Positions 18,478-26,618 of a DNA stretch of 62,714 bases are shown piece after piece (within the stretch, counting starts at the first letter, position 1; each line of letters starts with the position of its first letter). The stretch is from assembly GCA_023261755.1 (NCBI GenBank), contig JAGDXS010000005.1:1-62714 (forward strand). The letters run 5' to 3'. Origin of the DNA: Thermoplasmata archaeon (GTDB lineage: Archaea; Thermoplasmatota; Thermoplasmata; Thermoplasmatales; ARK-15). The notes under the pieces were generated by a model that saw only the letters and a list, made by a program, of their open reading frames with translations, ran no database searches and had not been told where the DNA came from. A program made the position numbers and the translations under genes.

Positions 18478-20520
18478 ATGATTTCTAACCTCTTGCTTAC
18501 TACCATAGAAAGACCAAATTTGTTTGAAATTCCAAGGTGGGAATTAGATATCCATTATACAATTACAATTATTGTTGTAGCGCTTTACATTTACTGGGCT
18601 TACAGAACTTATAAAAAGCTTGGCCTTACTTGGCCCAAATTAAGGGATTTAGTTAAAAATAACTGGAGCTGGAAGAATCTATTTCTATACGGTATATTTC
18701 AAAGAAAGCACGTAAGGGATAAATATGCTGGCCTAATGCACATTTTAATATCATGGGGCATTATTTTTCTTACAATATCCACGGCTCTTGTAGCACTGGA
18801 CAACGATATTTTATCACCCCATGGAATTAGAATCCTTGTAGGACCATTCTACCTTGCATTTGAAGTATGGTCAGATACGGGCGGAATAATGCTTTTATCA
18901 GGCTTGACCATGGCACTGTGGAGAAGGTTGAGGAAAAAGGTTTTACTTGAAACTGTCTGGGATGATTATATTGTTATAGGATCATTATATTTAATAGCCT
19001 TTGAAGGCTTCTTCCTTGAAGGTTTGAATATTTTTCTTGAAAATTATTATCTTAATTATCAGTTTGTAAATCAATACAGGTATTTGGGTTCAATATTTTC
19101 ATTGTTCTGGAAATTTTTGTTCAATGGGAATCCTGCAGCTGGAATAACTGTATATCAAGTTTTATGGGCAATTCATTTTTCAACAGTCTTTATAGTTCTA
19201 GGTTATGCGTTAATTTCTAAACTATCGCATGTTATTTTATCTCCTATATACATTACATTAAAACCTAAAAAAGTAAGGGGTGAAATGTCCACTCCTTTTA
19301 AACTTGAAGATCTTCTTCAGAGCGGAACATTTGATATAAAATTAGGTATGAAAACACCAAAGGATTTGGTACCCATACAGAGATTGGAAAATTTGGCTTG
19401 CACTAACTGCGGAAGATGTGAAAGAGCATGTCCAGCTGTGGCAGCTGGAAGAGATCTAAGCCCAAGAGTATTGATGCAAACATTGAAGAAAAATGTAGAT
19501 CAGGATGTTGAGCTAGTGCCAATGAAATTCAGCGAAGATTTTATTTGGTCTTGTACAACTTGCCAGGCCTGCGTGGAAGAATGCCCAGTTTTGATCGATC
19601 CTCAAAGTTATGTTCTTGAAATGAGAAGAAACCTAGTTTTTGAGAGTAAATTGGACAAGCAAAAAGTTCAATTTTTGAACAATTTAACTTATACAAGAAA
19701 TCCCTTGGGTAATTCTCCAAGTGAAAGAAATGTTTGGGTCGAAAAATCTAAAAAGTATGAAAATGAAGAATATCTTCTCTGGATAGGATGCATGGCAAGC
19801 TTTGATCCTAGAACAAAAAATGTAGCTGAAAGTGTTATCAAAATTTTAAAGGAGGCTAATGTAAGTTTTGGCGTCTTGGGAGAAGAGGAAGCTTGTTGCG
19901 GTGAATCTGCGAGAAGGCTTGGAGAAGAGAGCAGATTCCAGGAACTTGTAATGCAAAACGTACAAACATTTAAAAATTACAATGTTAAGAAAATTATCAC
20001 ATTCTGCCCCCATGGATACAATACATTCAAGAATGAATATTCAAAATTCATTCAGGGTCTTGAAGTTTACCACCATTCAGAATTCATTGAAAAATTATTA
20101 AAAGAAAATAAAATAAAAATAGAAAAGGGAAATGAAACTTATACATTCCATGATCCCTGTTACCTCGGAAGGATAAATGGTAAGTATGACCCTCCAAGAT
20201 TCGTTCTTACAAAAGCTGCTAACTTAAATGAAATGGAAAGAAGCAAGGATAAAAGCTTTTGTTGTGGAGGTGGTGGAGCAAATTATTGGTACAAAGTGAA
20301 TGAAAAGGAACCGATATCTCAGATAAGAATAAAGGAAGCGTCTGGAAAGAGTAAGAATGTGGCAGTGGCCTGTCCATTTTGTCTTGGTATGCTTGAAGAT
20401 GCAGCAAGAACGTTAAACATGGAAGACGTTAAGGTCAAGGATATTTCAGAAATTATAGCAGAGAAAATTCAAGGTCGGTCTGGTAAAGAATCTGAATCTA
20501 TGAGCTCCAAACCTGCTTGA
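18478..20520 (+). CDS. Fused HdrE/HdrD-type membrane Fe-S oxidoreductase
   Basis: Residues ~1-260 contain about six membrane helices of the NarI/HdrE/DsrM cytochrome-b-like type. They are followed by two [4Fe-4S] motifs (CTNCGRCERACP and CTTCQACVEECP) and two cysteine-rich CCG domains (GC...EACCGES near 470 and DPCYLG...FCCGGGG...CPFC toward the end), as in HdrD/DsrK. Such fusions pass electrons between a cytoplasmic donor (for example ETF) and membrane quinone. In a non-methanogen a CoM-S-S-CoB substrate is unlikely. The track start TTG 18475 is directly followed by ATG 18478, which I prefer. It is a single gene with its own promoter. Its 3' end overlaps dtdA by 52 bases. Confidence 0.9.
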   Translation: MISNLLLTTIERPNLFEIPRWELDIHYTITIIVVALYIYWAYRTYKKLGLTWPKLRDLVKNNWSWKNLFLYGIFQRKHVRDKYAGLMHILISWGIIFLTISTALVALDNDILSPHGIRILVGPFYLAFEVWSDTGGIMLLSGLTMALWRRLRKKVLLETVWDDYIVIGSLYLIAFEGFFLEGLNIFLENYYLNYQFVNQYRYLGSIFSLFWKFLFNGNPAAGITVYQVLWAIHFSTVFIVLGYALISKLSHVILSPIYITLKPKKVRGEMSTPFKLEDLLQSGTFDIKLGMKTPKDLVPIQRLENLACTNCGRCERACPAVAAGRDLSPRVLMQTLKKNVDQDVELVPMKFSEDFIWSCTTCQACVEECPVLIDPQSYVLEMRRNLVFESKLDKQKVQFLNNLTYTRNPLGNSPSERNVWVEKSKKYENEEYLLWIGCMASFDPRTKNVAESVIKILKEANVSFGVLGEEEACCGESARRLGEESRFQELVMQNVQTFKNYNVKKIITFCPHGYNTFKNEYSKFIQGLEVYHHSEFIEKLLKENKIKIEKGNETYTFHDPCYLGRINGKYDPPRFVLTKAANLNEMERSKDKSFCCGGGGANYWYKVNEKEPISQIRIKEASGKSKNVAVACPFCLGMLEDAARTLNMEDVKVKDISEIIAEKIQGRSGKESESMSSKPA

Positions 20521-21290
20521 TCCAGCAGATCCTCAATTCTCTTTCTTTCTTTTCCAGAAAGATCCTTTTTTTCCATAATTAGATATTTGGCGTTGCATTT
20601 TTCCTTCATCTGTAAAAGCATTTCCAAATCGATTTTTTCTGCTGCATATTTAGGTGCCATGTGACCAAAAGAAATCTTTTTTGTTAGAGCTAATTTTGTG
20701 AATCTAGGAGTATAGTGGCCCCCACCAATTCCTATGGCAATTTCATCATTAGTTTTTTCTGTTTTAATTATCGTCTCTGCAATAATTTTTCCTGAATTTT
20801 GATCATTCCATTCTTCATAATTGCTTCCAATTTCTATAAAAAAAGTAGGTGTTGATAAATATGGTCCATGGTGCGTGGCTTCGTAGGAAATATTGTAATT
20901 TATATCCTTTCCAATCTCATTTAATTTTAACAAAGCTCCGGTCATGTAATTGGCATTCACACTTACTAAAGTTTTGTCTTTACCTCCTAAATCCGCTCGG
21001 CCAAAATTTCCAATTGGATGAACAGTAAGGCTTCTCATCCCAGATTCACTTCTGTGCTTTGAAGCTACTATTATATTTTCAAAATTAATGCTTAAGCTAT
21101 TTTTTATTTTGATATCTATATTCTCTGCCCTTACCTTTTCCTGATCTATTATGATTACATAGAATTTATTGAATTTATAGTATTCATTATTCTCGAATTT
21201 ACCCAAATATTCGAAATTTACTAAATTTTTTAGATTATTTAATATGTTCAATGATGCATCGTCATCATTTGAAAATAAAATTAGATCCAT
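20469..21290 (-). CDS. dtdA: D-aminoacyl-tRNA deacylase, archaeal/plant type (DTD2)
   Basis: Removes D-amino acids mischarged on tRNA. It matches the archaeal DtdA/GEK1 family, unrelated to bacterial DTD, with the conserved blocks HRSESGMRSLTVHPIGN, YMTGALLKLN, YEATHHGPYL, FIEIGSNYEEW, GIGGGHYTPRF and FGHMAPKYA. At 273 residues it has normal length. The last ~17 codons overlap the 3' end of the convergent HdrDE-like gene, so both C-termini share DNA. Confidence 0.94.
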   Translation of the reverse strand: MDLILFSNDDDASLNILNNLKNLVNFEYLGKFENNEYYKFNKFYVIIIDQEKVRAENIDIKIKNSLSINFENIIVASKHRSESGMRSLTVHPIGNFGRADLGGKDKTLVSVNANYMTGALLKLNEIGKDINYNISYEATHHGPYLSTPTFFIEIGSNYEEWNDQNSGKIIAETIIKTEKTNDEIAIGIGGGHYTPRFTKLALTKKISFGHMAPKYAAEKIDLEMLLQMKEKCNAKYLIMEKKDLSGKERKRIEDLLDQAGLELIDSDSLPDRP

Positions 21291-21349
21291 AATCAGGCAT
21301 GATTTTTTTCTTATTTAAATTATGGTATTTTAAAGATTAATTTTAAATA

Positions 21350-21373
21350 TTTGTATGATATTTGTCATACAAA
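21350..21373 (+). promoter_or_regulatory. Inverted repeat (probable operator) between TATA box and start of 21387 gene
   Basis: TTTGTATGA and TCATACAAA form a perfect 9-bp dyad with a 6-bp spacer. The dyad lies just downstream of a TATA-like TTTTAAATATT (about 21341-21351) and ends where GAGGTGA (21374-21380), a strong Shine-Dalgarno motif, begins. A regulator bound here would block transcription initiation. Confidence 0.55.
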
Positions 21374-21386
21374 GAGGTGACTTTTA

Positions 21387-21929
21387 ATGAAAGAATCACA
21401 GTTCGCTTTAAACATTTTATTGGGATTTCTTCTATTAGGCCTATTATGGTGGCTACCTATTTTCGGACCAATGATATCAGGTTATGTGGTTGGAAAAAGA
21501 AGTGAAAGTGCGAAAATGGGTGCATTAATTTCAGCAATTCCTGCAATTACAATTTTTCTAATCGTATTTTCAGTAAAACAGGGTTATTTGTATATTCCAC
21601 ACCTTTATTTGAAGGCTCCCTGGGACTTTTCAGGCCTTGTTGTTTTTATTTTTAATTCAGTAAATACATTCACTTTAATACTTAATAATTATATTTATTT
21701 TATACATTACGCTCCCCCTTACTTTGTTATTATGATAATCTTCGGAATCATTGGAGGATCTTTAGCTAAAAAAGAGCCAGAACAGAAAAAATTTAGGAAG
21801 AATGTTGAAAATAAACTAAAGCATGAATATGTCCAGGTACCAAAGCAAAGCCCATTGATTAAAAGAGCTATTAAGGAAAAGAAACATAGTTCTAAAGAGA
21901 TAGATGATGAAATTCCAGAATACATGTGA
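21387..21929 (+). CDS. Small polytopic membrane protein with charged cytoplasmic tail
   Basis: Not recognised. Of 180 residues, the first ~130 contain three or four membrane helices (LNILLGFLLLGLLWW, ALISAIPAITIFLIVF, two later hydrophobic stretches). The glycine-rich PMISGYVVGKRSES between helices recalls DUF5518-like archaeal membrane proteins. The last ~50 residues are strongly basic and acidic (KKEPEQKKFRKN) and soluble. Start ATG 21387 is well supported by GAGGTGA six bases upstream. The inverted repeat over its likely transcription start suggests it is specifically repressed or induced. It stands alone. Confidence 0.7.
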   Translation: MKESQFALNILLGFLLLGLLWWLPIFGPMISGYVVGKRSESAKMGALISAIPAITIFLIVFSVKQGYLYIPHLYLKAPWDFSGLVVFIFNSVNTFTLILNNYIYFIHYAPPYFVIMIIFGIIGGSLAKKEPEQKKFRKNVENKLKHEYVQVPKQSPLIKRAIKEKKHSSKEIDDEIPEYM

Positions 21930-21962
21930 AAAATCTTTAAATAATTTTTTTATTTTTAATTT

Positions 21963-22532
21963 ATGAAAAATCAAATCAGGGCAATAGGTATTGATGATTC
22001 ACCCTTTAAAAGGTATAACAAGAGAACACATATAATTGGAACAATCATGAGATATGCAAATTATATTGAAGGTATTTCAATAGAAAACATTAAAGTTGAT
22101 GGGAATGATTCAACTGAAAAAATTTTAAAAATTTTAAAAGGTAAATTTAATAAACAAATAAAAATTATATTTTTGAGCGGAATAACATTTGCAGGATTTA
22201 ATATTGTCGATATTGAATCAATTTATGATGAAATGAAAATTCCTGTAATTACTGTAACTAGAAAAAATCCGAACTTTGAAAAAATATATTCTGCGCTAAA
22301 AAAATATTTTGATGATTATGAAAAAAGATATGAATTAATGACAAAGTATAAAATTTATAGAATGGATTTTGAAAATTATAAAATATATTCACAGTTCGTA
22401 GGTATCGATTTAAAGGATGCTAAAAATATTATCAAAAAATTTACAATAAGGGGCAATATACCTGAACCTATAAGAATTTCACACATGGTTGGAAGCGCAA
22501 TTAAATTCGGTTGTTCAAAGGGGAAAGCTTAA
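21963..22532 (+). CDS. DUF99 family protein (endonuclease V-like fold)
   Basis: Matches the archaeal DUF99/UPF0215 family, whose predicted structure resembles endonuclease V, though activity has not been shown to my knowledge. Family features are AIGIDDSPF at the N-terminus, GTIMR, a central IIFLSGITFAGFNIVDI strand-helix and VITVTRKNP. At 189 residues it has family length. The gene follows the membrane protein after a short T-rich gap and its stop overlaps the convergent pno1 gene by 4 bases. Confidence 0.85.
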   Translation: MKNQIRAIGIDDSPFKRYNKRTHIIGTIMRYANYIEGISIENIKVDGNDSTEKILKILKGKFNKQIKIIFLSGITFAGFNIVDIESIYDEMKIPVITVTRKNPNFEKIYSALKKYFDDYEKRYELMTKYKIYRMDFENYKIYSQFVGIDLKDAKNIIKKFTIRGNIPEPIRISHMVGSAIKFGCSKGKA

Positions 22533-23068
22533 TATGAATCCAATGAACTGAATCTTGATTCTCTCCTTTTTTCTGCAAGGAATTTATATATTGTTGAATG
22601 CTTACTTCCCTGCAAAAGCATTTCTATGGATTTTCTTGCTATTTCCATTTCTTCGTAATTACCTATTATTGAAACAGTGTTTCCATATACAGATATATAT
22701 GTTCCTGTAAAATCTTCAATAGTTTTTCTAGCTTTACCCTCAGTCCCTATAATTCTACCCCTGGCTATTCTTATTCTGTTCTCCTTCTTGCCATAGTAAT
22801 CCTTCAGGTCTATTATTTCAAATATTACATCATCTTCCCAGAGCCTAAAGGCCCTTTTAGGTGAAAAGCCCCTACCAATTGCCTTTACAACCTGCTCTGC
22901 TTTTAAGGAGCTTACAGCATCCGTCTTCGTATCATCAATAATTACCTCCCCCGATTCAGAATCTATTGTTAGTTTCACATTTGCAGTCCTTTCAATAGAT
23001 TCTTTCGTCTCCCCATCTTTTCCTATTAATGCACCTATTCTTGCCTTTGGAATTGTTTGGTATTTCAT
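22529..23068 (-). CDS. KH-domain small-subunit maturation factor (Pno1/Dim2 homologue)
   Basis: Archaeal Dim2/Pno1 proteins bind the 3' end of pre-16S rRNA and assist Nob1 cleavage. There are two KH-like modules: residues ~7-75 with GALIGKDGETKESIE (GxxG loop KD) and ~90-165 with GRIIGTEGKARKTIED. I place the start at ATG 23068 (MKYQTIP). GGAGGTT lies seven bases upstream, and the ATG overlaps the rio1 stop by ATGA. The track's five extra residues (MEVVW) would be translated from the Shine-Dalgarno motif itself. It is third in the aIF-1A-rio1-pno1 operon. Confidence 0.9.
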   Translation of the reverse strand: MKYQTIPKARIGALIGKDGETKESIERTANVKLTIDSESGEVIIDDTKTDAVSSLKAEQVVKAIGRGFSPKRAFRLWEDDVIFEIIDLKDYYGKKENRIRIARGRIIGTEGKARKTIEDFTGTYISVYGNTVSIIGNYEEMEIARKSIEMLLQGSKHSTIYKFLAEKRRESRFSSLDSY

Positions 23069-23841
23069 CCAAACAACCTCCATTCTATACCATCTAGCAT
23101 GTCTTTTTCATTTATCTTCAAACCGTGCTTATTAAAAAACCTTACTATATTCTTAACATCTCTTAATAAAAGTTCTCTTGAATTTGGATGCTTTACTGGA
23201 AGTGCTTGTGAAACATCTATAATGTATGGCTTTTCTTTGAAAAAGACTATGTTGTATTCACTTAAATCACCATGAACTAAATTTGCAATGTTCACCATTC
23301 TTATTAGATTGTCCCTAATTTCATAAAAGGTTTTTTCTAAATTTTCTATGGAAGCATCCTTAAGAATAGGAGCAATGTTCGTCTTTGTTCCTAGATATTG
23401 CATTAAAATTACATTTTGTTTAAATGTAATGGGTTTTGGAACATTGACTCCAGCCTCAAAACAATCTGTTAAATTTCTAAACTCCTTTTGTGCCCATATT
23501 GAAATTAATCCTGATTTAGTTCTCTTTATGTGCTCAAATCTGTAATCTCCTTCTATGTATTTTATAATAGAGTTAAAATTCAATGTTGATGTTCTGTATA
23601 TTTTCAATGCATAATATCTTCTTCCTTTTTTAACTCTGAAAATATTCGCTTCCTTCCCTATTTTTATAGGAAAATCAATAATGTCCATGTAACCGTGGGA
23701 AAATAACTCGTATATGATCATCACAGTTTTTCTGTCAAATACATCTTCTTCTGCTTTTCTCTTCTCATAATCATTTTCAATCCTTTCATATTTAATCCTT
23801 TCATTTAAGAATTCATAAATATTTTCTAAATTATCATTCAT
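23065..23841 (-). CDS. rio1: Serine protein kinase Rio1
   Basis: RIO kinases act as ATPases in late small-subunit ribosome maturation. The protein shows an N-terminal helical lobe, the ATP-binding lysine region (YYALKIYRT), the RIO1 segment IKYIEGDYRF, catalytic loop HGDLSEYN and the metal-binding IIDVSQA, which replaces DFG. At 258 residues it is of normal archaeal length. Its start overlaps the end of aIF-1A by 4 bases, and its end overlaps pno1 by ATGA, so the three proteins are translationally coupled. Confidence 0.95.
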   Translation of the reverse strand: MNDNLENIYEFLNERIKYERIENDYEKRKAEEDVFDRKTVMIIYELFSHGYMDIIDFPIKIGKEANIFRVKKGRRYYALKIYRTSTLNFNSIIKYIEGDYRFEHIKRTKSGLISIWAQKEFRNLTDCFEAGVNVPKPITFKQNVILMQYLGTKTNIAPILKDASIENLEKTFYEIRDNLIRMVNIANLVHGDLSEYNIVFFKEKPYIIDVSQALPVKHPNSRELLLRDVKNIVRFFNKHGLKINEKDMLDGIEWRLFG

Positions 23842-24161
23842 GCTTTTCCAAACACATCAAGAATTTCAGGAAGAATTTTATTTCTGCTCAAATATGATGT
23901 TTGGGTTGGTGTATACCTATAAACAATATCTGCCTTTTCATCCTGAAAATCCCAGGGTTTAATAATTACTAAATCACCCTCTTTAACCCAAATCCTTTTC
24001 TTTATTTTGCCGGGTACCCTGCATTGCCTAGATTTTCCATCTTCACACATTACTACCATTCTTGCAGCTCCCAACATTTTATCAACTATTCCAAACATTT
24101 CTCCATTATTCCGATTAGGTAAAGGTACCCTGCCTACTTTTTCTTCTTCATTATTATCCAT
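23838..24161 (-). CDS. eif1a: Translation initiation factor aIF-1A
   Basis: aIF-1A occupies the ribosomal A site during initiation. The 107-residue protein is a typical OB fold: residues ~12-25 with VPLPNRNNGEMFGIV, the RNA-binding MLGAARMVVMCEDG, RVPGKIKKRIWVKEGD and WDFQDEKADI(V)YRY. It is the first gene of the minus-strand operon with rio1 and pno1. The 54-base gap to xerA holds the promoter. Confidence 0.96.
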   Translation of the reverse strand: MDNNEEEKVGRVPLPNRNNGEMFGIVDKMLGAARMVVMCEDGKSRQCRVPGKIKKRIWVKEGDLVIIKPWDFQDEKADIVYRYTPTQTSYLSRNKILPEILDVFGKA

Positions 24162-24215
24162 ACAAATTCAAGACAATAATATTAATTTCATATATAAATC
24201 CTTTTGAAACTGCTT

Positions 24216-25052
24216 TCAATAATGAGGTTTCGTCTTTTCATAAACTTCCTTAAGAGCATCTTCATCTACATGGGTATATATTTGAGTTGTAGCTATGGTT
24301 GAATGGCCTAGAATTTGTTGAATAAATCTTATGTCTGCTCCGTTTTTAAGGAGAATTGTGGCAAATGTATGCCTTATTGTGTGCGGTGTTACTTTTTTCT
24401 TTATTCCAGCTTTTTGGGCATAATATTTTACTATCCTTTCAATATGTGTTGACGTTATTTTTGTACCTTTTTGGCTTATAAATAAGTAGCCTTCACTTCT
24501 TTTTTCTTTATTTAAATAATTTTTTATTATTTTTAAAACATTTTCGTCTATTGCAACTAGCCTATCCTTATCCCCTTTACCTGATCTGACGTGAATGAAA
24601 TTATCATAAAAATCTATATCCTCTATTTTTAATGAACTGAGTTCGCTTACCCTTAAACCTGAGTAAGCAAGTGTAAGCAATATTATATAATTTCTTTCAT
24701 TTTCTTTTGCTGCGTTTAAAATATTCGCCATCTCCTTTTCATTTAAATAGGATGGTAATTTTCTTGATCTTTTTGGGGCCTGCAATTTATACAGATCTTT
24801 AATTTTTAAATATTTAAAAAAAGATTGAAGTGCCTTCATAGTAATATAAATGGTTTGTTTACTGTAATTTTTTTCAATTGCCAAATATTCCTTATATTTA
24901 TCTATATCCTCCATTGTCACTTCTCTAGGATCCTTTTTTAAAAATTCTAAAAATTGTTTAATTAAATTTGTGTATTCTTTGACTGTGTTAATACTTTTCT
25001 TCTCACCATTAAGATAATTAGCAAATTTTTCCACATAATTTAGTTCTGTCAT
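24216..25052 (-). CDS. xerA: Tyrosine recombinase XerA
   Basis: Archaeal XerA resolves chromosome dimers at a dif site without an accessory partner. Residues ~1-85 are the SAM-like core-binding domain. The catalytic domain has Arg in YSGLRVSEL, a Lys in the RSGKGDKDR beta hairpin, HTIRHTFA (H-x-x-R), LGHSTIATTQIYTHV with the second His and nucleophilic Tyr. At 278 residues it has the length of stand-alone XerA rather than a phage integrase. The neighbours are housekeeping genes, so I treat it as chromosomal. I could not identify a dif sequence by eye. Confidence 0.9.
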   Translation of the reverse strand: MTELNYVEKFANYLNGEKKSINTVKEYTNLIKQFLEFLKKDPREVTMEDIDKYKEYLAIEKNYSKQTIYITMKALQSFFKYLKIKDLYKLQAPKRSRKLPSYLNEKEMANILNAAKENERNYIILLTLAYSGLRVSELSSLKIEDIDFYDNFIHVRSGKGDKDRLVAIDENVLKIIKNYLNKEKRSEGYLFISQKGTKITSTHIERIVKYYAQKAGIKKKVTPHTIRHTFATILLKNGADIRFIQQILGHSTIATTQIYTHVDEDALKEVYEKTKPHY

Positions 25053-25229
25053 CTTTTTGTCATATTATTTAATTCTTATATAAACTTTTTCATTAAAAAA
25101 TCACCATTTTTTTATATTTAAAATATATATATAATTTTTTTCGTAAAAACTATATATCGATAAATTTTCAATCTTTTGTGAAGAATTTAAAAAATGGATC
25201 TATTTTAATTTATTACGAAAAAAGGAATT

Positions 25230-25774
25230 TTGCTTAAAAATAATATAATAAAATATTTTTTTTATTCTATTATAATTTCTATTTTATTTTCTTTTATTCT
25301 CATAGCTAATTCAATTTGGATTTACATAATATCAATTATTACTCTTTTTTTATTGCTTTTATCTTGATTTATCCAGATAAAGAAAAGGATACATTTTCAT
25401 ATTTAATTGTCTCATTGGTGGTAATTTTTTTAATAATAATCAATATTTTAATTACTCTAATTCTGTCCTTTTTATATGTTTTTTTGGTAGTAGAGCTTAA
25501 TTTATTTTATCCCAATCCAATTACTATTGAGGAAAAAATTTTAGACTTATTAATTATTTTAATATTTTCAGTTCCGTTCATTTCTTTGTTTGTAATTTAT
25601 TCTAAAGTTAATTTAGAAAAAATAGTAGATTCTTTAGAGAGTAATAGCCTTGAAAGTACGCAGTGCAGGGGGAGGGATTTGAACCCTCGTAGTCCTACGA
25701 CACGGGATCTTAAGTCCCGCTCCTTTGACCTGACTCGGATACCCCTGCAACATCTATTGAAGTTTCTTTTTTAG
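25230..25774 (+). pseudogene. Broken small membrane protein running into the tRNA-Leu gene
   Basis: The track lists only 25316-25774. An upstream frame from TTG 25230 (AAAGGAA four bases before) reads LKNNIIKYFFYSIIISILFSFILI...ISIITLF. It then needs one extra T in the T7 run at 25345-25351 to continue smoothly into FIAFILIYPDKEKDTFSYL, giving three or four membrane helices. After ~25640 the frame enters the opposite-strand tRNA-Leu (STQCRGRDLNPRS is antisense tRNA), so the real C-terminus is missing or truncated. Between 25053 and 25230 I see only AT-rich DNA and an 11-bp inverted repeat (25136-25146/25213-25223). Function unknown. It could also be non-coding drift. Confidence 0.35.
25664..25748 (-). 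tRNA. tRNA-Leu (anticodon UAA)
   Basis: Class II cloverleaf on the minus strand: acceptor GCAGGGG pairs with the 3' CCCCTGC followed by discriminator A. The anticodon arm is GGGACTTAAGATCCC with anticodon TAA. The variable arm is long (GTGTCGTAGGACTACGA) and the T arm is GAGGGTTCAAATCCCTC. It is 85 nt, without intron or encoded CCA. It lies 6 bases downstream of sucD's stop, so it may be cotranscribed with sucCD. Confidence 0.95.
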
Positions 25775-26617
25775 TAGAGATGGTATATCCTGTGGATACG
25801 CTGCTACTTCAACGCCCGCTTCGTTCAATGCCTTAATCTTGCTCTCTGCTGTTCCTTTTCCACGAGTTATTATTGCTCCTGCATGACCCATTCTTTTTCC
25901 TGGTGGAGCGCTTCTTCCAGCTATGTATGCAACAACTGGCTTATGAAATTCAGATTTAATATATTCAGCTGCCTCTTCTTCTGCTGTTCCGCCTATTTCT
26001 CCTACTAAAACTGCAGCCTTAGTTCTTCTTTCATTTTTTAATTCCTTGAGTACGTCTGTAAAGCTCAGGCCTACTATTGCATCTCCACCTAAACCTATTA
26101 CAGTGCTTTCCCCCATGCCACTGTCTGTTATAGCTTTTACTATTTCATATGTCAATGTTCCGCTTCTTGAAATAACAGCAACATTTCCCTTTCTAAATAT
26201 GTGGTTAGGCATGATTCCTATTTTTGAATCAAATGGTACTGTTATACCAGGCCCATTTGGGCCGATCACTATAACCCCCTTTGTTTTGGCAACACTAATC
26301 ATTTCCAAGGAGTCATGGACAGGCACATGTTCGGTAAGAACATAAATTAACTTAATTCCTGCGTCTAATGCTTCATAAAAAGCATCCTTAACATAGGGAG
26401 CCGGTACACTTATCATGGTTGCATTTGGTTCAAGGTGTAATGTTTCTTCAACAGAATCAAATACTGGTATACCATTAACATTTTGCCCTGCTTTACCTGG
26501 AGAAATTCCAGCAACAACATTTGTACCAAATTTCACCATTTCATTTGCATGAAATGCTCCTTGATGGCCTGTTATTCCTTGCACTATTACTTTTGTATTT
26601 TTATTTATAAAAACCAT
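25754..26617 (-). CDS. sucD: Succinyl-CoA synthetase (ADP-forming) alpha subunit
   Basis: Couples succinyl-CoA cleavage to ATP synthesis with SucC. The 287-residue protein has the CoA-binding Rossmann domain (VQGITGHQGAFHANEM), GIPVFDSV, ligase domain GPNGPGI, ISRSGTLTYE and GIGGDAIVG-like VIGLGGDAIVG. The active-site phosphohistidine lies in RMGHAGAIITRGKGTAE. The start is one base from the sucC stop. Downstream lies tRNA-Leu. Confidence 0.96.
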   Translation of the reverse strand: MVFINKNTKVIVQGITGHQGAFHANEMVKFGTNVVAGISPGKAGQNVNGIPVFDSVEETLHLEPNATMISVPAPYVKDAFYEALDAGIKLIYVLTEHVPVHDSLEMISVAKTKGVIVIGPNGPGITVPFDSKIGIMPNHIFRKGNVAVISRSGTLTYEIVKAITDSGMGESTVIGLGGDAIVGLSFTDVLKELKNERRTKAAVLVGEIGGTAEEEAAEYIKSEFHKPVVAYIAGRSAPPGKRMGHAGAIITRGKGTAESKIKALNEAGVEVAAYPQDIPSLLKKKLQ

Positions 26618-26618
26618 T

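Noticed and set aside
24216-25052. XerA as the integrase of a mobile element next to tRNA-Leu
   Set aside because: Size and neighbours fit the chromosomal XerA. There are no phage or plasmid genes and no duplicate tRNA end was seen.
25136-25223. 11-bp inverted repeat TTTTTTCGTAA/TTACGAAAAAA near xerA as a dif site or terminator
   Set aside because: The arms are 66 bases apart and very A/T-rich. A dif site has 11-bp arms with a 6-8 bp spacer. Kept only as a note in the feature for this gap.
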